From Megalopta genalis (taxonomy: Eukaryota; Arthropoda; Insecta; Hymenoptera; Halictidae): a stretch of 64,000 nucleotides of DNA. Location of the stretch: positions 7,686,439-7,750,438 of the forward strand of contig NC_135018.1 in assembly GCF_051020955.1 (NCBI RefSeq), in the 5' to 3' direction. The notes beneath the pieces are model-generated. The model saw nothing but the letters and a program-made list of their open reading frames with translations, was not told where the DNA came from and ran no database searches. Positions 1-11,996 of this stretch are shown one piece after another. Position 1 is the stretch's first letter, and every line of letters starts with the position of its first letter. A program made the translations under genes and the position numbers.

Positions 1-20
1 ACACAGCGATTTTCCGCCCT

Positions 21-48
21 CACACACACACACACACACACACACACG
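21..48. repeat. (CA)n microsatellite
   Basis: An uninterrupted CA dinucleotide run that grades into CGCGCG, giving alternating purine-pyrimidine DNA over about 40 bp. Confidence 0.95.
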
Positions 49-59
49 CGCGCACGTGC

Positions 60-2118
60 ACTGTCTTTTTCTATATGCCGATTGCGATCGGAGCTCTGCA
101 GGCTGCGCCATTGTCGCGATATAATAACGTTTTGTCCTCGGGGTATCCGCGAGCTTTATTACAATTCTGCCGGAAAAGTTTTGAGGCCGATCTCCGGGGA
201 ACACGGCCCCGTTTGACGAGCCGCGTAATTATAATCAAGAAATTTCTTAAAACAAGCAAGCACTCTTTCCTTGGCGAGCACTAATACCAGCGGGGATTAA
301 CGATGCAAATTAACCGAGCCTCGCCACAATGTAACTCACCTTTGCCCGCGTCCTTCGCTGAACGAATATGAAATATTTAAGCGGCCCGGGCTTTGCCGGA
401 CTTTCCGACGGCTTCATTCGAACGGAGATTTGCAAACGTTTGTTCGCGGAAAATCCACAGAGAGAGACTTATCGTGATTTTGTACGCGGCATTGGCGAAA
501 GCATTAACGAACTATCTTAAATGCAGTAGCTGCGGACGATTTATTTCTCTCGTTGCCGACATCAGGGTTCATAATTCATATTAGGTGCGCGGATTAATTT
601 TAGGCTTCTTTTTCGAAATCAAAGTTAAATTAAAGCTGCACACAGAAAGATCAGTCAATGAATTAATAATTACTCCTTCTCTTCTTTAACGCTAGATTCG
701 CGGAGCACTAAAAGCTGGTGACGGCACTTTTGAAAAAGTTATGCACTTATAACAAAAATGAGAAGGTGCAATTTGAAACAGTTGTGGTATTAAAATAATC
801 GAAGGATTTCGATATACGATTTTCAACATACTAAAGTTATCGAAGAAAGATACAAATCCATAAATGACTCCTGCTTGTAAGCATCATTAGATTAGTGTCA
901 ATTGTATCGAAGTTACAACAATTTAAAAATCAATCAATTTCAATAAGACTTTTACGCGAGTATTGTCGAGTTCCACGGTTTCGATTCAACGAATATCCTT
1001 TATTTAACATCAATCAACATATTTAATAAATATATTGTTAACAATATAAAGACGCTTTTTGATTTGAAAAATTAAAGTTCTCACGCGTAGCCTCCGGAAA
1101 TGAATTCGTTCATATACGTTATGTTGTTTATATATTTACATATTGTTTATGCAGTAGTTCCTTCACCACAGTGACAAGTGTAACAGTCGATCGTCTTTAT
1201 TAAGTGTCGAAACAATTATAATCTGGTCATAGTAACTTACAAACGCCGTGATACGGTCAGAAGAAAAATTAATTACAAGTTACAGGAGATACGTGGATGT
1301 TCATCTCGTATGTTAATAACTGTAACAAGTCACAAAAAATGGCGCAAAAGTATTTAAAGAGACTTGAAGCATTTGTATTATTTTGTATCAACTTATTTTT
1401 GTCATAAATGCATGAAATCCGCAGTCTAGTCTATTACATTATATTGGATATTGCAAATCAAGTACAATTTCTAGCCGTGAGACTGAATAAAAATTATTAT
1501 CATCATTATTGTTGGATGAATTGTTCCGATTTTATGTTTCTCATGGACACTGCCGTGGCAGTTAACGCGTTTAATACTAAATTTACGGAACACAAGAAAC
1601 AGCAGTTTTATATTAGTTGATAAAAGTAACAATAAGACATTTATTTTGATTTTTAACAAGTGTCATCGTAACATTTGTCGTAACATATAAATTGAATAAA
1701 TAACTCATCAATGTATCTTTACGATATGAATAATCGTAAATGAAAAAATTAGTGACCCGCCATTTTGACGGATTCCGTAAATCTAGTGTTAATATGATCG
1801 AAGCTGGAATTCCGAGAGTGGACCTGCTAAATTCGAAGATCCCTGGCGCAGTGGGACGCTCGCAATAAATTGGCGCGGCCGTTCGCGAAGATGGATGTGC
1901 ACGCAAAAACTGATTTACCGATGCCTCGAACGACATCGCGAATTTAGAGCAGCGGAAACAGCTTCCGGAATCAAATGCAACCGTTGCAAAGAATGTTCCG
2001 CATTGTTAGAAGGCAAGAAACCGGTAGATGAGGTCGGTTTCTTCGCTGGTAATCCGAAGACCTCGCTGCGAACGACTGTGATCGCTGATTTGCCTTTTAA
2101 CGAATCTACGTTCGCTTC
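60..2118. other. No gene seen; unique-looking noncoding DNA
   Basis: Short open frames (about 60-110 codons) occur on both strands, but none has a recognisable domain, good splice context or an extended frame. The first 600 bp are GC-richer than the AT-rich stretch that follows. The only structured item is a copy of a dispersed motif at 1403-1430 (reverse strand, GACTGCGGATTT followed by ATGCATTTATG). Confidence 0.5.
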
Positions 2119-2152
2119 GCTCTCTTTCTCTCTCTTTCTCTCTCTCTCTCTC
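2119..2152. repeat. (CT)n microsatellite
   Basis: CT dinucleotide repeat with a few TTT interruptions. It creates serine/leucine-rich frames on one strand and arginine/glutamate-rich frames on the other, which explains the open frames here. Confidence 0.9.
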
Positions 2153-3413
2153 AGGGGTCGTTATCGCGCGGTCGTTTCGTTGTACAGCATTAATTCCTGC
2201 ACGTTGTTTCCTCCCGACATCGAATAAATTAAACAACGCGTTGTCTCCGATAACAAATAGCGTCGATCGCGCGAAGAATTATCGCCTGGCCGAATATATT
2301 TTCGTAACCCGATCACCGATTGCCCAATAACCATGAAATTAATTCCCGGCTTGTCGGAAGACCCCACCGATAGACCACGAGTGCTCCTCTTTCTACCTAT
2401 AGTCGCCGCCTTTATGCTAATTCCCATTTTCATTAGCTCTTTTATCAGCGCTGTTCCTTCCGATCGAAATGAAATGGAAATGCTACGGAAAATCTGATGC
2501 AAATGATTTTCGTAAAAACGTGGCAATGCAAACACAGCAAAGAGCTATATGATTTTTTGAAAATGTTTTCAAACGTCGCATACATTCTAAAACTAGTAAT
2601 TATTTCTTTGTAAGATAGGACACATTTTGCTATATTCTAATCATTTTATATGAGCGAATTCAATTTTGAACAGTAAAATTTCATTAATTAGGTTGTTTGT
2701 TCGTATGCGGAATTTTTAACGAAATTTAAGAGATTAAATTTGAAGGAATTTAAAGGTTAAATTAATTTATTAATTAAATTTGAAAGAATTTAATTAGTTA
2801 AATATAAGGGAGTTCTTAGCTAAATTCATGGTCAGTGCAATTTATTAATTTTGAAAAAATGCGAAGGAGTTAAAGAACATATTTAATAATAATAATGTAA
2901 ATAACGTCTCTATATGTCGCAAACATACGCGCAAGCATCAATGGACTATTCAACTTTGATCAGATAATTAGCTAATTGTCCGTTGATTGGACAGTTTCAA
3001 AACACAATTCCGTGTAATCTAACTGTATCGACAGTTAGGAGCCCACATTGATTCCTATTTACGGTGAAAGCCAATGTCAAATGAATTAATTGATTTGTAT
3101 ATTTGGAATTCAATAACGAAGTACAGAGTAATGAACAGAATTTCGAATGGTGTTTATCATATTTCTAGCCTTTCTCGTAACATAATATTTGCATGTGCAA
3201 ATTGGTGCGCGAGGCAAAGGGAATGATCGACGGTGCGAAAATACGATATTAGAGAGAGGTCAGGGAATTTTCTCGAGGGCCGAGAAATAAAATTGATCGA
3301 ACCGATCGTCGGTCGAATTAACTCGGTATACCATGAATTCGTTTACCGAGAAAAAGTAGCTCGAGCTCGTGTTAGCCCTCGCGAGATCGAGCACACAGTA
3401 AGACTAAAACGAA
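2153..3413. other. AT-rich noncoding stretch
   Basis: Nothing recognisable. Around 2690-2820 the sequence repeats short AT-rich phrases such as TTTGAAGGAATTTAA and TTTGAAAGAATTTAA, an old local duplication. No supported gene. Confidence 0.45.
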
Positions 3414-3456
3414 GCTCTCTCTCTCTCTCTCTCTCTCTTTCTCTATCTCCCTCCCT
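3414..3456. repeat. (CT)n microsatellite
   Basis: CT dinucleotide repeat with minor interruptions, inside a chance open frame. Confidence 0.9.
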
Positions 3457-4039
3457 AAGCGGTACATTGAAAAACCGAGTGTCTAATTGACGTCATTAAC
3501 TTCCCCGGGAAGAATTCCGCGGGAAATTGTTCTCTCATTTCTTGTCGGAAAAAAGCTGGAAGCGAAAAGCTCTGCATTTATAAAAACTTTAACAGGGCTT
3601 GTATTATTTTCAATTACGCTCCCCGTCTCGCAGCCCGTCCCGCATCCTCCGTGCGTACTTACGCTCTCCTGCTTCTGTTCGCGGTGCAGAGAGTTTTACA
3701 CGTCGATGCCCGGCTGTGTATTCTTGCCGAGCTCGGATAGTTCGATATCGACTGGCGGATCCGAACCAGATCTCGGCACCCGTACGCTCGTGCTCGGAAC
3801 GGAGGAGCTCGACGAGCTTGAAATATGGAATACGTTAACAATCATACGACCGAAATTCGATTAAAACGATGCCCGACGACGTTGAGGCATGCCCTCGCGG
3901 TTACGCTGTACCTTCGTTTCCGGATTCTCGTGGTCTACTCGGCGATTTCAATCGTTTGGTCTAGTCTTGCATAAACGATTCTCTCTTCCCCGATTTTCTA
4001 CAAGCTTCCAGTTGCTGTCTGCTTTGAAACGGTATCAAT
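3457..4039. other. No gene seen; GC-richer segment
   Basis: Frames are open on both strands for up to 125 codons between about 3487 and 3864. This fits low stop density in GC-richer DNA. No domain, signal peptide or conserved motif is visible. Confidence 0.35.
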
Positions 4040-5080
4040 CTCCTGCTCGAATAGCACACACAACGGACTCCTTTTACTATCCGATTAAAACCAGTCTCGA
4101 TCTATTGTCTGATTACAAACAGACTCGATTTTCTGTTCGATTAGAAACAGATCCATCTTACTGTCTGATTAAAATCAATCTCGATCTACTTTCTGATTGC
4201 AGGCTAGATTCTCTGTCTGATTAGAAACAGACCCGTTTTACTGTCTGATTAGAAGCAGCTTCGATCTATTGTCTAATTACAAACAGGCTCGATTCCCTGT
4301 CCCATTAAAAATAGAATCATTTTACTATCTGATTAAAACCAGCTTCCATCTACTGATTACAAACAGACTCAATTTCCTGTCCGATTAGAAACAGATCTAT
4401 TTTACAAACCTGATTAAAACTAGTCTCGATCTACTGTCTGCTTACAAACAGACCAGATGTCCTGTTTGATTACAAACAGACTAGATGTGTCCTGTCTGGT
4501 TACAAACAGACTAGATTCCTTGTCTGATCACGAATAGACTAGATTCCCTATCTCTTTAAAGACTGCTCGTATTTCCTATCCGATTACGCGCACTCATCTT
4601 ACTGTTTGATTGCAAACGTGGCCAACCTCCTGCTTAGTTAGGAGCTACGTCGTTCTATTGTCCGAATACAAACAACTTCGTTCCACTGTTTGATTAAAAC
4701 AGTCACTATTACCGGTCTCATTGAAGACGATCTCTTTTCATTGTCCGGTTTAACGAGAGCTTACAATCTCCCGTCTGACCAAAAGCTATCTCATTCTTCT
4801 TCGGTTATTCAATTAAATAGTGTCTCGATTTTCTGTCTGGATACAAACAACCTCAATCTGCTATCTGATCACAAACTCGACTTTTTGTATGATCACGAAC
4901 AGCCCCATTCCTCATTCTGAATAAAAACGACCTCGTCTCACAGTCTGAATGAAAACAACTTCATTTCACTGTCTGAATATATACAATCTCGTTCCGTTGA
5001 CTGAATAAGAACAACCTGATTTCACTGTCTGAATAAGAAACGTACCCGCCTAATGTCCGATTTCACACAGTTTTATTCCA
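4040..5080. repeat. Degenerate minisatellite, about 34-bp unit, with hairpin in each unit
   Basis: Roughly thirty diverged copies of a unit read as CTGTCTGATTACAAACAG followed by ACTCGATTT and similar. The first and last four bases of the 18-base core (CTGT and ACAG) are inverted repeats, so most units can form a small hairpin. Unit length varies and the copies drift from one end to the other, so the array is old. Open frames here follow the repeat and are not genes. Confidence 0.85.
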
Positions 5081-5183
5081 CTAGCCTCTTGCCAAATGTC
5101 TTCATTGTATACATCCGATTCCCGAGCCTTGATCCAACTACATACAGCTTAGCTCTACCAGCTTAACTTTTTAGGCACGACGC

Positions 5184-5285
5184 GTCACTACAGTGGCTTT
5201 CGCGGATGTCATCTTTCAGAACGACACGCCACTATAGTGGCTTTCGCGGATGTCATCTCTCTGGACGACGCGCCACTATAGTGGC
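5184..5285. repeat. 44-bp tandem units carrying the palindrome GCCACTATAGTGGC
   Basis: The palindromes begin at 5184 (imperfect, GTCACTACAGTGGC), 5228 (perfect) and 5272 (perfect), exactly 44 bp apart. Between them lies CTTTCGCGGATGTCATCT and a variable tail ending in ACGACGC. The same ACGACGC also joins the terminal repeat to the first palindrome. The copy at 39779-39792 has only one palindrome. A role as a dimeric transposase binding site is inference. Confidence 0.85.
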
Positions 5286-5386
5286 TTGCTCTAGTAGCTC
5301 ACTCGCTCATCGTTTGAATCAAATAATCGTCTTCATATGCATTGTTTCACACTTCTTTTGTCTTCACATCCATTTACAACAGTCTA

Positions 5387-5832
5387 CAGGGTGTCCCAAA
5401 AATGTCTCGCAAACCGGAAATGAGAAGTTTCTGGGATCATTTGAAGTAACTTTTTCCTTAGCGAAAATGCAACTCGTGGCTTTGTTTACGAATTATTAAC
5501 GAAAAACACTGACCAATGAGAGGCGAGCTCGCCTAGCGCTAGGTGGCCGAGCTAATCGGCGGAACTGGGATTCCACCGCTCGACCGCTGGCGCCGTTGGC
5601 TCACGCGAGCTAGCTGGCGCGAGGCGACCGAGCCAACGAGCAGTCTAAACCCAGTTTCGCTCATTGGCTCGGCCGCCTTGCGCCAGCATATCTCGCCTCT
5701 CATTGGTCACGGTTTTTCGTTAATAATTCGTTAACGGTGCCTCGGAGAAAATTTTTGTAAAGGAAAAAGTTGCTTCAAATGGCCTGAGGAACCCGCCACT
5801 TTCGGATTGCGAGACATTTTTGGGACACCCTG
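5387..5832. mobile_element. TA-flanked CAGGGTGTCCC foldback MITE, 446 bp
   Basis: Starts CAGGGTGTCCCAAAAATG after TA and ends with its inverted complement before TA, as in the Tc1/mariner-type TA target duplication. About 130 bp at each end are inverted copies (the AACTTTTTCCTT and TTATTAACGAAAAAC blocks recur inverted). The GC-rich centre is rich in CCAAT/ATTGG boxes. It has no open frame of its own and lies inside the TTAA composite. Confidence 0.88.
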
Positions 5833-5925
5833 TATATACAGTATCAGACTCTGTACAGTACACATCAGACCCTGCCGTCCAGAGAAATAGCCTCGCGCAG
5901 AATTCAGCCGTACCTAAAAGGTTAA

Positions 5926-6522
5926 TCAGTCTCGCGTCGCTTCACCATTTTCCAGCTACCCAGGATTTACTTCTACTTATCTGGGAATCTTCTGTTTGCA
6001 CATCAGTATAATATGGCAGATGCGACCCGAGCGATTCGCTAACGTCCGGTTAATTTGGAAGAAACGAAAACGAGAAGAGGGTGGAACGCGACGGTTCGAT
6101 TCGGGTCTTATCATTCCGGGAACGGACTCGCCGTAGACCGTCTCGCGGCGATCGGACAGTGCCGCGAAAGGCGCTTTTAATCCACCGTAAACTTGTCCGT
6201 AACCGAATGGCTTTCTCACTCTCCTCTGGGATCCGCACCTTTCGGACGCCTCTGCCTCTTTCCCCGCCTCGCCTCCACCTACACCTCCGCCGACACCTTC
6301 GCCCACCCACTCCTTCCACTCCCGCCCCGTCCAATTTCCCCGTTCGCAGGCCGAACTTGAGGATTATTCAACAGCCAGCCCTCTCTCCTGAAGGAGTGTT
6401 ACTTAGCGGATATGACTCCTGCTTCTCATTATCGCGACTACTTGTTCCACTTAGTTCGCTCGTGTTTTGTTCTCGATGAAATATTTCGGAGCATTTGTAA
6501 CGGTGCTTCCTCCCATCGTTCC

Positions 6523-6523
<1 letters not shown>
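5926..6523. other. No gene seen; pyrimidine-rich stretch
   Basis: From about 6235 to 6345 the + strand is strongly C/T-rich (CCTCC and CACCTCC phrases). Long open frames on both strands follow from this bias. Nothing recognisable. Confidence 0.4.

Positions 6524-6568
<45 letters not shown>
6524..6568. repeat. (CT)n microsatellite
   Basis: About 22 CT repeats, continued by CTTT/CGTT-rich pyrimidine sequence to about 6598. Confidence 0.95.
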
Positions 6569-6571
<3 letters not shown>

Positions 6572-7497
6572 GTTCGTTTTCATTATCTCTTTCTCTCCGG
6601 TAATTCCGAGGATCCACCACGTCGAACTCTGATATAATCCGCTGCGGACTTGATAAGTTTATAATACCCTGAGATATCTACATTAATCTCCTTACGCGAT
6701 TCAGAGGAATTTCCGCCATATTAATTCAGTTCTGCGTGTTCCACTCGTTCATTTGGATTAGCGTGGCCTGCTGCTTTCTTCGGATCTTTCACCACCATTC
6801 CGGTGACGCTGTTGCAATGGTACAGTCTTAGAGAAGTTCGTCTCCTTTCTGAAAAAGTATAGAATTGATAAACACTACAGAAAGATGAATGTACAATGAA
6901 GCTCCCATCTCATTTGAAATTGTTCTAATATAGTTGAGTTAATTGCTATTATTTTAATGTTTGCAACTCGGCAGTGTGGTATTCACGTTCTCGTTTCGTT
7001 TCGCTTATTATAGCTTAATTCTCGACAGGTATTATTTCGTTTATCGTGCAGCCTGTTGGAAACTGTTCCCCTAGTCCGACTTATGAAGCGTTTGTACTAA
7101 TCGGTCTAATAACAACCTCTGCTTCGCTTGTTTCTCTGAATTTTATTGCCCGAACGTTTGTGCTTACAGTTCCACTTGTCGGACCGAATAAGCATTGGTA
7201 TCGCTTGAACGTCTAAGCACGATTTACACTCCTCTTGTCTGACTACGAGTGCTCTTAATCCACTTATTCGAGTACAAATTAGCGTTAATGATCGTCGGCA
7301 TCTTACCACTGAAATCCGTGATACGCGGACGGTTTTAATACCCTTCGAAGAGTTAATCTGTAACAATCTCTTTGAAAAGCATGTAAATTATTATAATTAT
7401 GCTGTAAATGTTTTATTTTCTTCATATTTTATTTAAATACTACGCTTTTATGAAATATATAATTTAATAATAAAGAATATCGAAGTGCATATCCTTT
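6569..7497. other. No gene seen
   Basis: Ordinary AT-leaning noncoding DNA. A minus-strand frame near 7106-7366 has no recognisable features. Confidence 0.4.
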
Positions 7498-7568
7498 TTA
7501 ACTACTTAGCTATTTTCGACGAGTACACTCGTCACGAAGAATTTTGTGTTACGACGAGTATACTCGGC
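7498..7568. repeat. Possible orphan TTAA element end with two GACGAGT palindromes
   Basis: TTAA at 7498-7501 is followed 16 bp inward by the palindrome GACGAGTACACTCGTC (7518-7533). A second version, GACGAGTATACTCGGC, starts 35 bp later at 7553 with the perfect core CGAGTATACTCG. The layout matches the left ends of the TTAA elements at 5163 and 29818, but I found no matching right end, so the transposon call is tentative. Confidence 0.4.
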
Positions 7569-8574
7569 AAAAACTAATTTTAAAAACTGTTTAAAATCCA
7601 TTTGCAACTAGATCGTGACTTTTATGTAGCTACAGCATCTTTGATTTATCCACCTAAATAATTTATCTATATCCTTATTTTCTTTGAGGTATTTTACAAA
7701 CCTTAACACTCGCTTTTTTACAATATCACTTTATCGTTTCTGAACCACAACAACGAATTTTATCGTTGATCAATGGGACCGCTGTTCGATGATTATTGCC
7801 ATTGAAGAATTTATTCGGAAGTTTTTAACTGTAAATTGTACCTTCAGACAATTATAAAATCACCGCCGGTATATAATGCGTTAACAAACAATGTATCATA
7901 GAAAATTATAAAAAATAAAGACAATATTAAGAAAAGAAGTTTACAAGATCATATTATAAAAAGAAAAAACAAAGCAGATACAATTTCTCTAGCAAAAAGA
8001 AAAAAAAATGAAAGATTGAATATTCTCATAACTCCAATTTCTATAGAACAATATAATAGACTAATTCGACGAAAAGAAATGTTATTCCGCCGATCGCAAA
8101 ATGGCCGTCTCGTTCACGAGGAAAGAGTCGAAAGGCCACAAAGTCTCGCCGGAAATTGGACGCCGAAATTACATTACTATCACAATACATCCTTGTTTAT
8201 GTTTTGCGTCCCGCGAGTCGGCTCGCCTCCGTCCGCGAAATCTGTCCATTTCTATGCAAATTTATTTAACCCGACCGTCCCCGTTTAATTTTTTCCAAGT
8301 CCGTTCCCCCTCACGGCGCTGCCCGGCTTCGAGTGCCCAGGAAAAATCCTATCGTACCAACAGCTTAGTATTTAAACTGCTTAATAAGAACTCAATTATG
8401 TTAACGATAAGTAGATCCATGGAAACGGTCCTCCGCCATCCTTCGACTACCATTTCTACCGATCAGCTAATTTGTTAACTCGCAAAATTCGCAATTCCAA
8501 TACCCAGACCGAATTTCGTTTCAAATACATAGTGGAAAGGTTTCCTTTGGTAAATTTTATTAAATTTCAATATA
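7569..8574. other. No gene seen; AT-rich, then GC-richer
   Basis: Purine-rich A-rich sequence at 7890-8020 is followed by a GC-richer block at 8090-8350 with chance open frames. No element boundaries found. Confidence 0.4.
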
Positions 8575-8814
8575 TGAGCCGTTTATTTTGAAAGTGGCAT
8601 AAGTCACTTTGTTTTTAAGTCGATATATTTAAGGGTTTGCGTTGTAACACGTTTAAAAATGTGGATGCTAACTTTCGAGAAGATTTACTTGTATTTGTTA
8701 TCTCAGGATACTGATATGTTTCTCAGTATAAATAATTTCGTATAAACATTAAAAAATCACCACTTTTCATTACGGTAAAGTGACTTATGCCACTTTCAAA
8801 AAATAAACGGCTCA
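8575..8814. mobile_element. 240-bp MITE with ~38-bp terminal inverted repeats
   Basis: The left end TGAGCCGTTTATTTTGAAAG and the right end are inverted copies over about 38 bp (right arm has a 2-bp insertion). The element is flanked by TATA on both sides (8571-8574 and 8815-8818), so the target duplication is TA or TATA. It has no open frame. A second copy starts at 10551. Confidence 0.9.
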
Positions 8815-9546
8815 TATAATTAGATTTATTTATCATTTTCGATATTTCCTATTTATTTAATGTTTTTAATTAGTATATCAATTGAATTAAATCGTACGCC
8901 TTTTGATTTGGTTGAGGGAGAATCAGAGTTAGCTTCTGGGTTTTGTGTCTGAATCTTTAAGAATTATTTTTGTAAGATTTTTAATTACATTAGCATTTTC
9001 GAGAGTTATTTCCATAATACTTCACAAGCTTTTTATTATTTGAATTCGGAAAATTATACCTCGAATGCATTATGACGAATTATATTTATATTGACAGAAG
9101 ATCTTACTTTTTATACCGGTACTTTAATTAAATTCTATTGTTTCGTGTTAGAAAAAATTGAATTTACTTGTGCAAAACGATTAAAATACAGTAAAATATC
9201 ATTTTAGTTATCCTCGCATAATTGGAAAGCTTGCGAATAGTACTTGGTCCTGTTTGCCAACGCCTTCCAGGTTTTTATTATGTTCAATTGTACAAGCTGC
9301 TTTTGTAATTCTTTCTTCAATCAAAATCTATCCTTATCCTGTTTTTTCTTGTATCCGTCATCTTGGAAATTGAATGCTTGTTTCTCTTAAATTCATTTGT
9401 GTGTGATCTTATAATAAAAATTGTGCTTTGCATTTCGATTTCAAGGTTAAAACTAGAACTATGAAACCAGCCGAAATGACTATAGTTTCTGATCTTTTCT
9501 TTTATGTTTACTGAAACTTCAAAAGAGAAATTTCAGAAAAATGTTT
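8815..9546. other. No gene seen; AT-rich
   Basis: Featureless AT-rich DNA without repeats I can delimit. Confidence 0.4.
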
Positions 9547-9673
9547 TGTAAACTTCTTCACTGAAGCATATGCTATAATAGAAATCGTACGAAGTTCGAG
9601 TAAATCCAACCTTATTGTTGTTATAAAACAATACACGTTAGTGATGTCTTGCACTCGGTAGTTCTAGTGTCAA
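9547..9673. repeat. Dispersed repeat, copy A
   Basis: Shares GTAAACTTCTTCA, TTGTTATAAAACAAT and a CTAGTGT phrase, in the same order, with 16119-16415. In that second copy an ATTATTAT array lies between the first two blocks; here the interval is short. The family is unknown. Confidence 0.55.
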
Positions 9674-9720
9674 TGGATTGAATGAACGGAACTACATTTC
9701 CGGAATTGCTTGTCTTATCG

Positions 9721-9749
9721 ACAGACTGCGGAGTTAACGCATTTATGGT
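9721..9749 (+). repeat. Copy of the dispersed GACTGCGG motif
   Basis: Reads GACTGCGGAGTTAACGCATT followed by TATGG, a variant of a motif seen at a dozen or so places in this window. Confidence 0.5.
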
Positions 9750-9759
9750 AAAACTAAAT

Positions 9760-9853
9760 AACTAAATATAATATAATATATATGGAATATATTATATAAA
9801 TATATATTATATAATATAATATATATATAATATATATAATATAATATAATATA

Positions 9854-9913
<60 letters not shown>

Positions 9914-9955
9914 CTAAATATAATATATATAAATATATAACTAAATATAAAATTC
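9760..9955. repeat. AT-rich simple repeat with (AT)n core
   Basis: TAATATAATAT-type repeats flank an uninterrupted AT run from about 9858 to 9908. Open frames here, rich in Tyr and Ile, follow the repeat. Confidence 0.93.
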
Positions 9956-10550
9956 TGAAGACGTACGAAGAATTTAACAACATTGTTACACCGTTTCCGT
10001 CTTATCAAAATTATTGAAAGAAACAATTTATTTTTATTCAATTTATATTTCTTACAACCCTGTTGGAAAATTTTTTATTTTGCATAAAGATCAGCAGTCT
10101 CCTTATCAGTCTCCGTAATTACTCAGCACCCGTCGCAATCGAATTCGCGGACCGATATGATACAACGAGCGCCGTTTTAAAATGCGGTTCCGTCGCGATT
10201 TTCATCGCGAAAACCGGTGCAACAACTGGCGGAGATTCGTTTTCGTAGAAATATGTTGCTCCTGAGGCCACCGAGGACAGGTGAAATTGAATTTTCGTGG
10301 CAAACAAAGGGAAACAAACTCAATTGTGCATTCTACAAAAAGTAACGGCCCGGGAAAGAATTCTGAGAACAGCGCGGTATTAAAGTCTTCTTTGTCCCGG
10401 GCTCGGAGAATTCTTTTATTGTCTCCGAAGTAAATTTTTTGGTGTACATAGGCGCAACCGAAATTTCTATTTACTTACAACAGTTAACATTAACACTAAA
10501 CTTACCACCGCCGCGGCAAATGGCCGGTTTCGCATTTTCGATTTCATAAT
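9956..10550. other. No gene seen
   Basis: Mixed-composition noncoding DNA. Open frames of about 60 codons on both strands at 10063-10307 have no recognisable content. Confidence 0.4.
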
Positions 10551-10763
10551 TGAGCTGTTTATTTTGAAAGTGGCATAAGTCGCTTTATTTTTAAGTCGAT
10601 ATATTTAAGGGTTTGCGTTGTAACACGTTTAAAAATGTGGATGCTAACTTTCGAGAAGATTTACTTGTATTTGTTATCTCAGGATACTGATATGTTTCTC
10701 GGTATAAATAGTTTCGTATAAACATTAAAAAATCACCACTTTTCATTACGGTAAAGTGACTTA
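10551..10763. mobile_element. Truncated second copy of the 240-bp MITE
   Basis: Nearly identical to 8575-8790 in the same orientation, starting TGAGCTGTTTATTTTGAAAG. Homology stops inside the right inverted repeat, which is replaced by ACATAATAAGTGACTTC. Its left end is intact; the right end has been lost. Confidence 0.88.
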
Positions 10764-11996
10764 CATAATAAGTGACTTCAAAATTGTTAAATATATTTCT
10801 TTATATTTCTTTATATTTCTTTATTCGGGCACTGTTATAAAAATTGTGAGAAATTTGATTAAATTCTATCTTGTGTGTAATTCTTACGCGGCAATGTTTG
10901 TTAATCGCTTTTAGACCTCGGTAGGTTTACTGTTAACGTTTCTTGGTTTACGATAAAATTGAAGGAAAACAATGTAACAAGTCCTAATTAATTGTAACTG
11001 TTTTGCAATTTTGGTTGTATTGCTGGAAAATAGCGTGCCTCCCGTTAACTGCATTCGGCAATTTTATTCCTGGTCTGGTACGGCGTATTTTAAGAATTTT
11101 TCATAACCTGAAGTGATTTTAAACGTTTCACGGTTGCTTCACGCGAATATGAAATCGTTATTGCATTTTAAATAAGACTGCAGCAATGTTTCTTTCATGA
11201 TTACCATCGAAGCAAAACTTTCTCATAAAAATATACGCGAATTACTATGAATGCCAATATATTCATTTCGACCTACTAAAATCATTAAGGAAAAAATGCA
11301 ACTTTTAAGTTGCTCCAATTTTGTTTGTTTGCAACAGCTGCAGACAATTTTTATTTTGCGTGAAGATCTTTGCATGTAGGATAACATGTTAAAAAACCTT
11401 CGAACGTACTATCTAGTTGACAAATCCGCCATTAATACCAGAAGAACGGATCGGTGTGAACAACTAGATTCGATTTCAGCGTACAAATTAGAAAAAAAAA
11501 AGCGTTTTCATCGTAATTCCGGCGAACTTTTTATTTTCGCACATCCACAATGAACCGTTTCACCGAATAAATCGTTAGGGAAGTGTTCGCACTGGCTCCG
11601 AAAAATTGTGGAACCAGAAATCATGGTTCGGTAGTACCTGGCGTTAAATTGCGAGAAACGAGAATTGGCATAAATATCCGTCTCGGCGGCGAGTTATTTT
11701 CAGGGTCTTTTCTCCCGCGGACCTATCGGCGATCCCGTATCGAAGGGTTTCTAGGAGGCGCATCGATTTCCCATAAAGTCTCTGTCGGCCCGATTAAATT
11801 ACAAAACTCGGACTGTTGAATCCTCGACGGAACGCGGGCGAATTAATTCACGAACAAAGATATGCCGGAGACCCCTGGGGCGGCGCTGTTCTGCAATAAC
11901 TTCTAATAATTTTCTGCCACTACGGGGCCGCCGATGTTATTATCCGTCGGCTCTGTTAATGGCCTGCCGTGTAGTTACCGGCCTCTCCACGTTATA
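10764..11996. other. No gene seen
   Basis: Includes a small TTTCTTTATA triplication at 10798-10825. GC rises from 11580 to 11960. No supported gene or element. Confidence 0.4.

Larger units (their letters stand above)
5163..5925 (+). mobile_element. TTAA-flanked composite MITE (copy 1), piggyBac-type
   Basis: TTAA stands at both ends (5163-5166 and 5922-5925). The short inverted ends are CTTTTTAGGCACG on the left and, read inward from the right, CCTTTTAGGTACG. TTAA duplication is the hallmark of piggyBac-superfamily insertion. Three tandem 44-bp units with palindromes lie just inside the left end, and a TA-flanked CAGGGTGTCCC element sits in the middle. A second copy at 39758-40520 has the same plan, so the composite amplified as one unit. 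It has no coding capacity. Confidence 0.8.

Noticed and set aside
4040..5080. CRISPR-like array of regular units
   Set aside because: Units are contiguous and degenerate with no unique spacers, and the genome is eukaryotic; it is a minisatellite.
7890..8100. A second mitochondrial fragment in the A-rich stretch
   Set aside because: A-rich composition alone; no conserved mitochondrial protein segment could be read in any frame.
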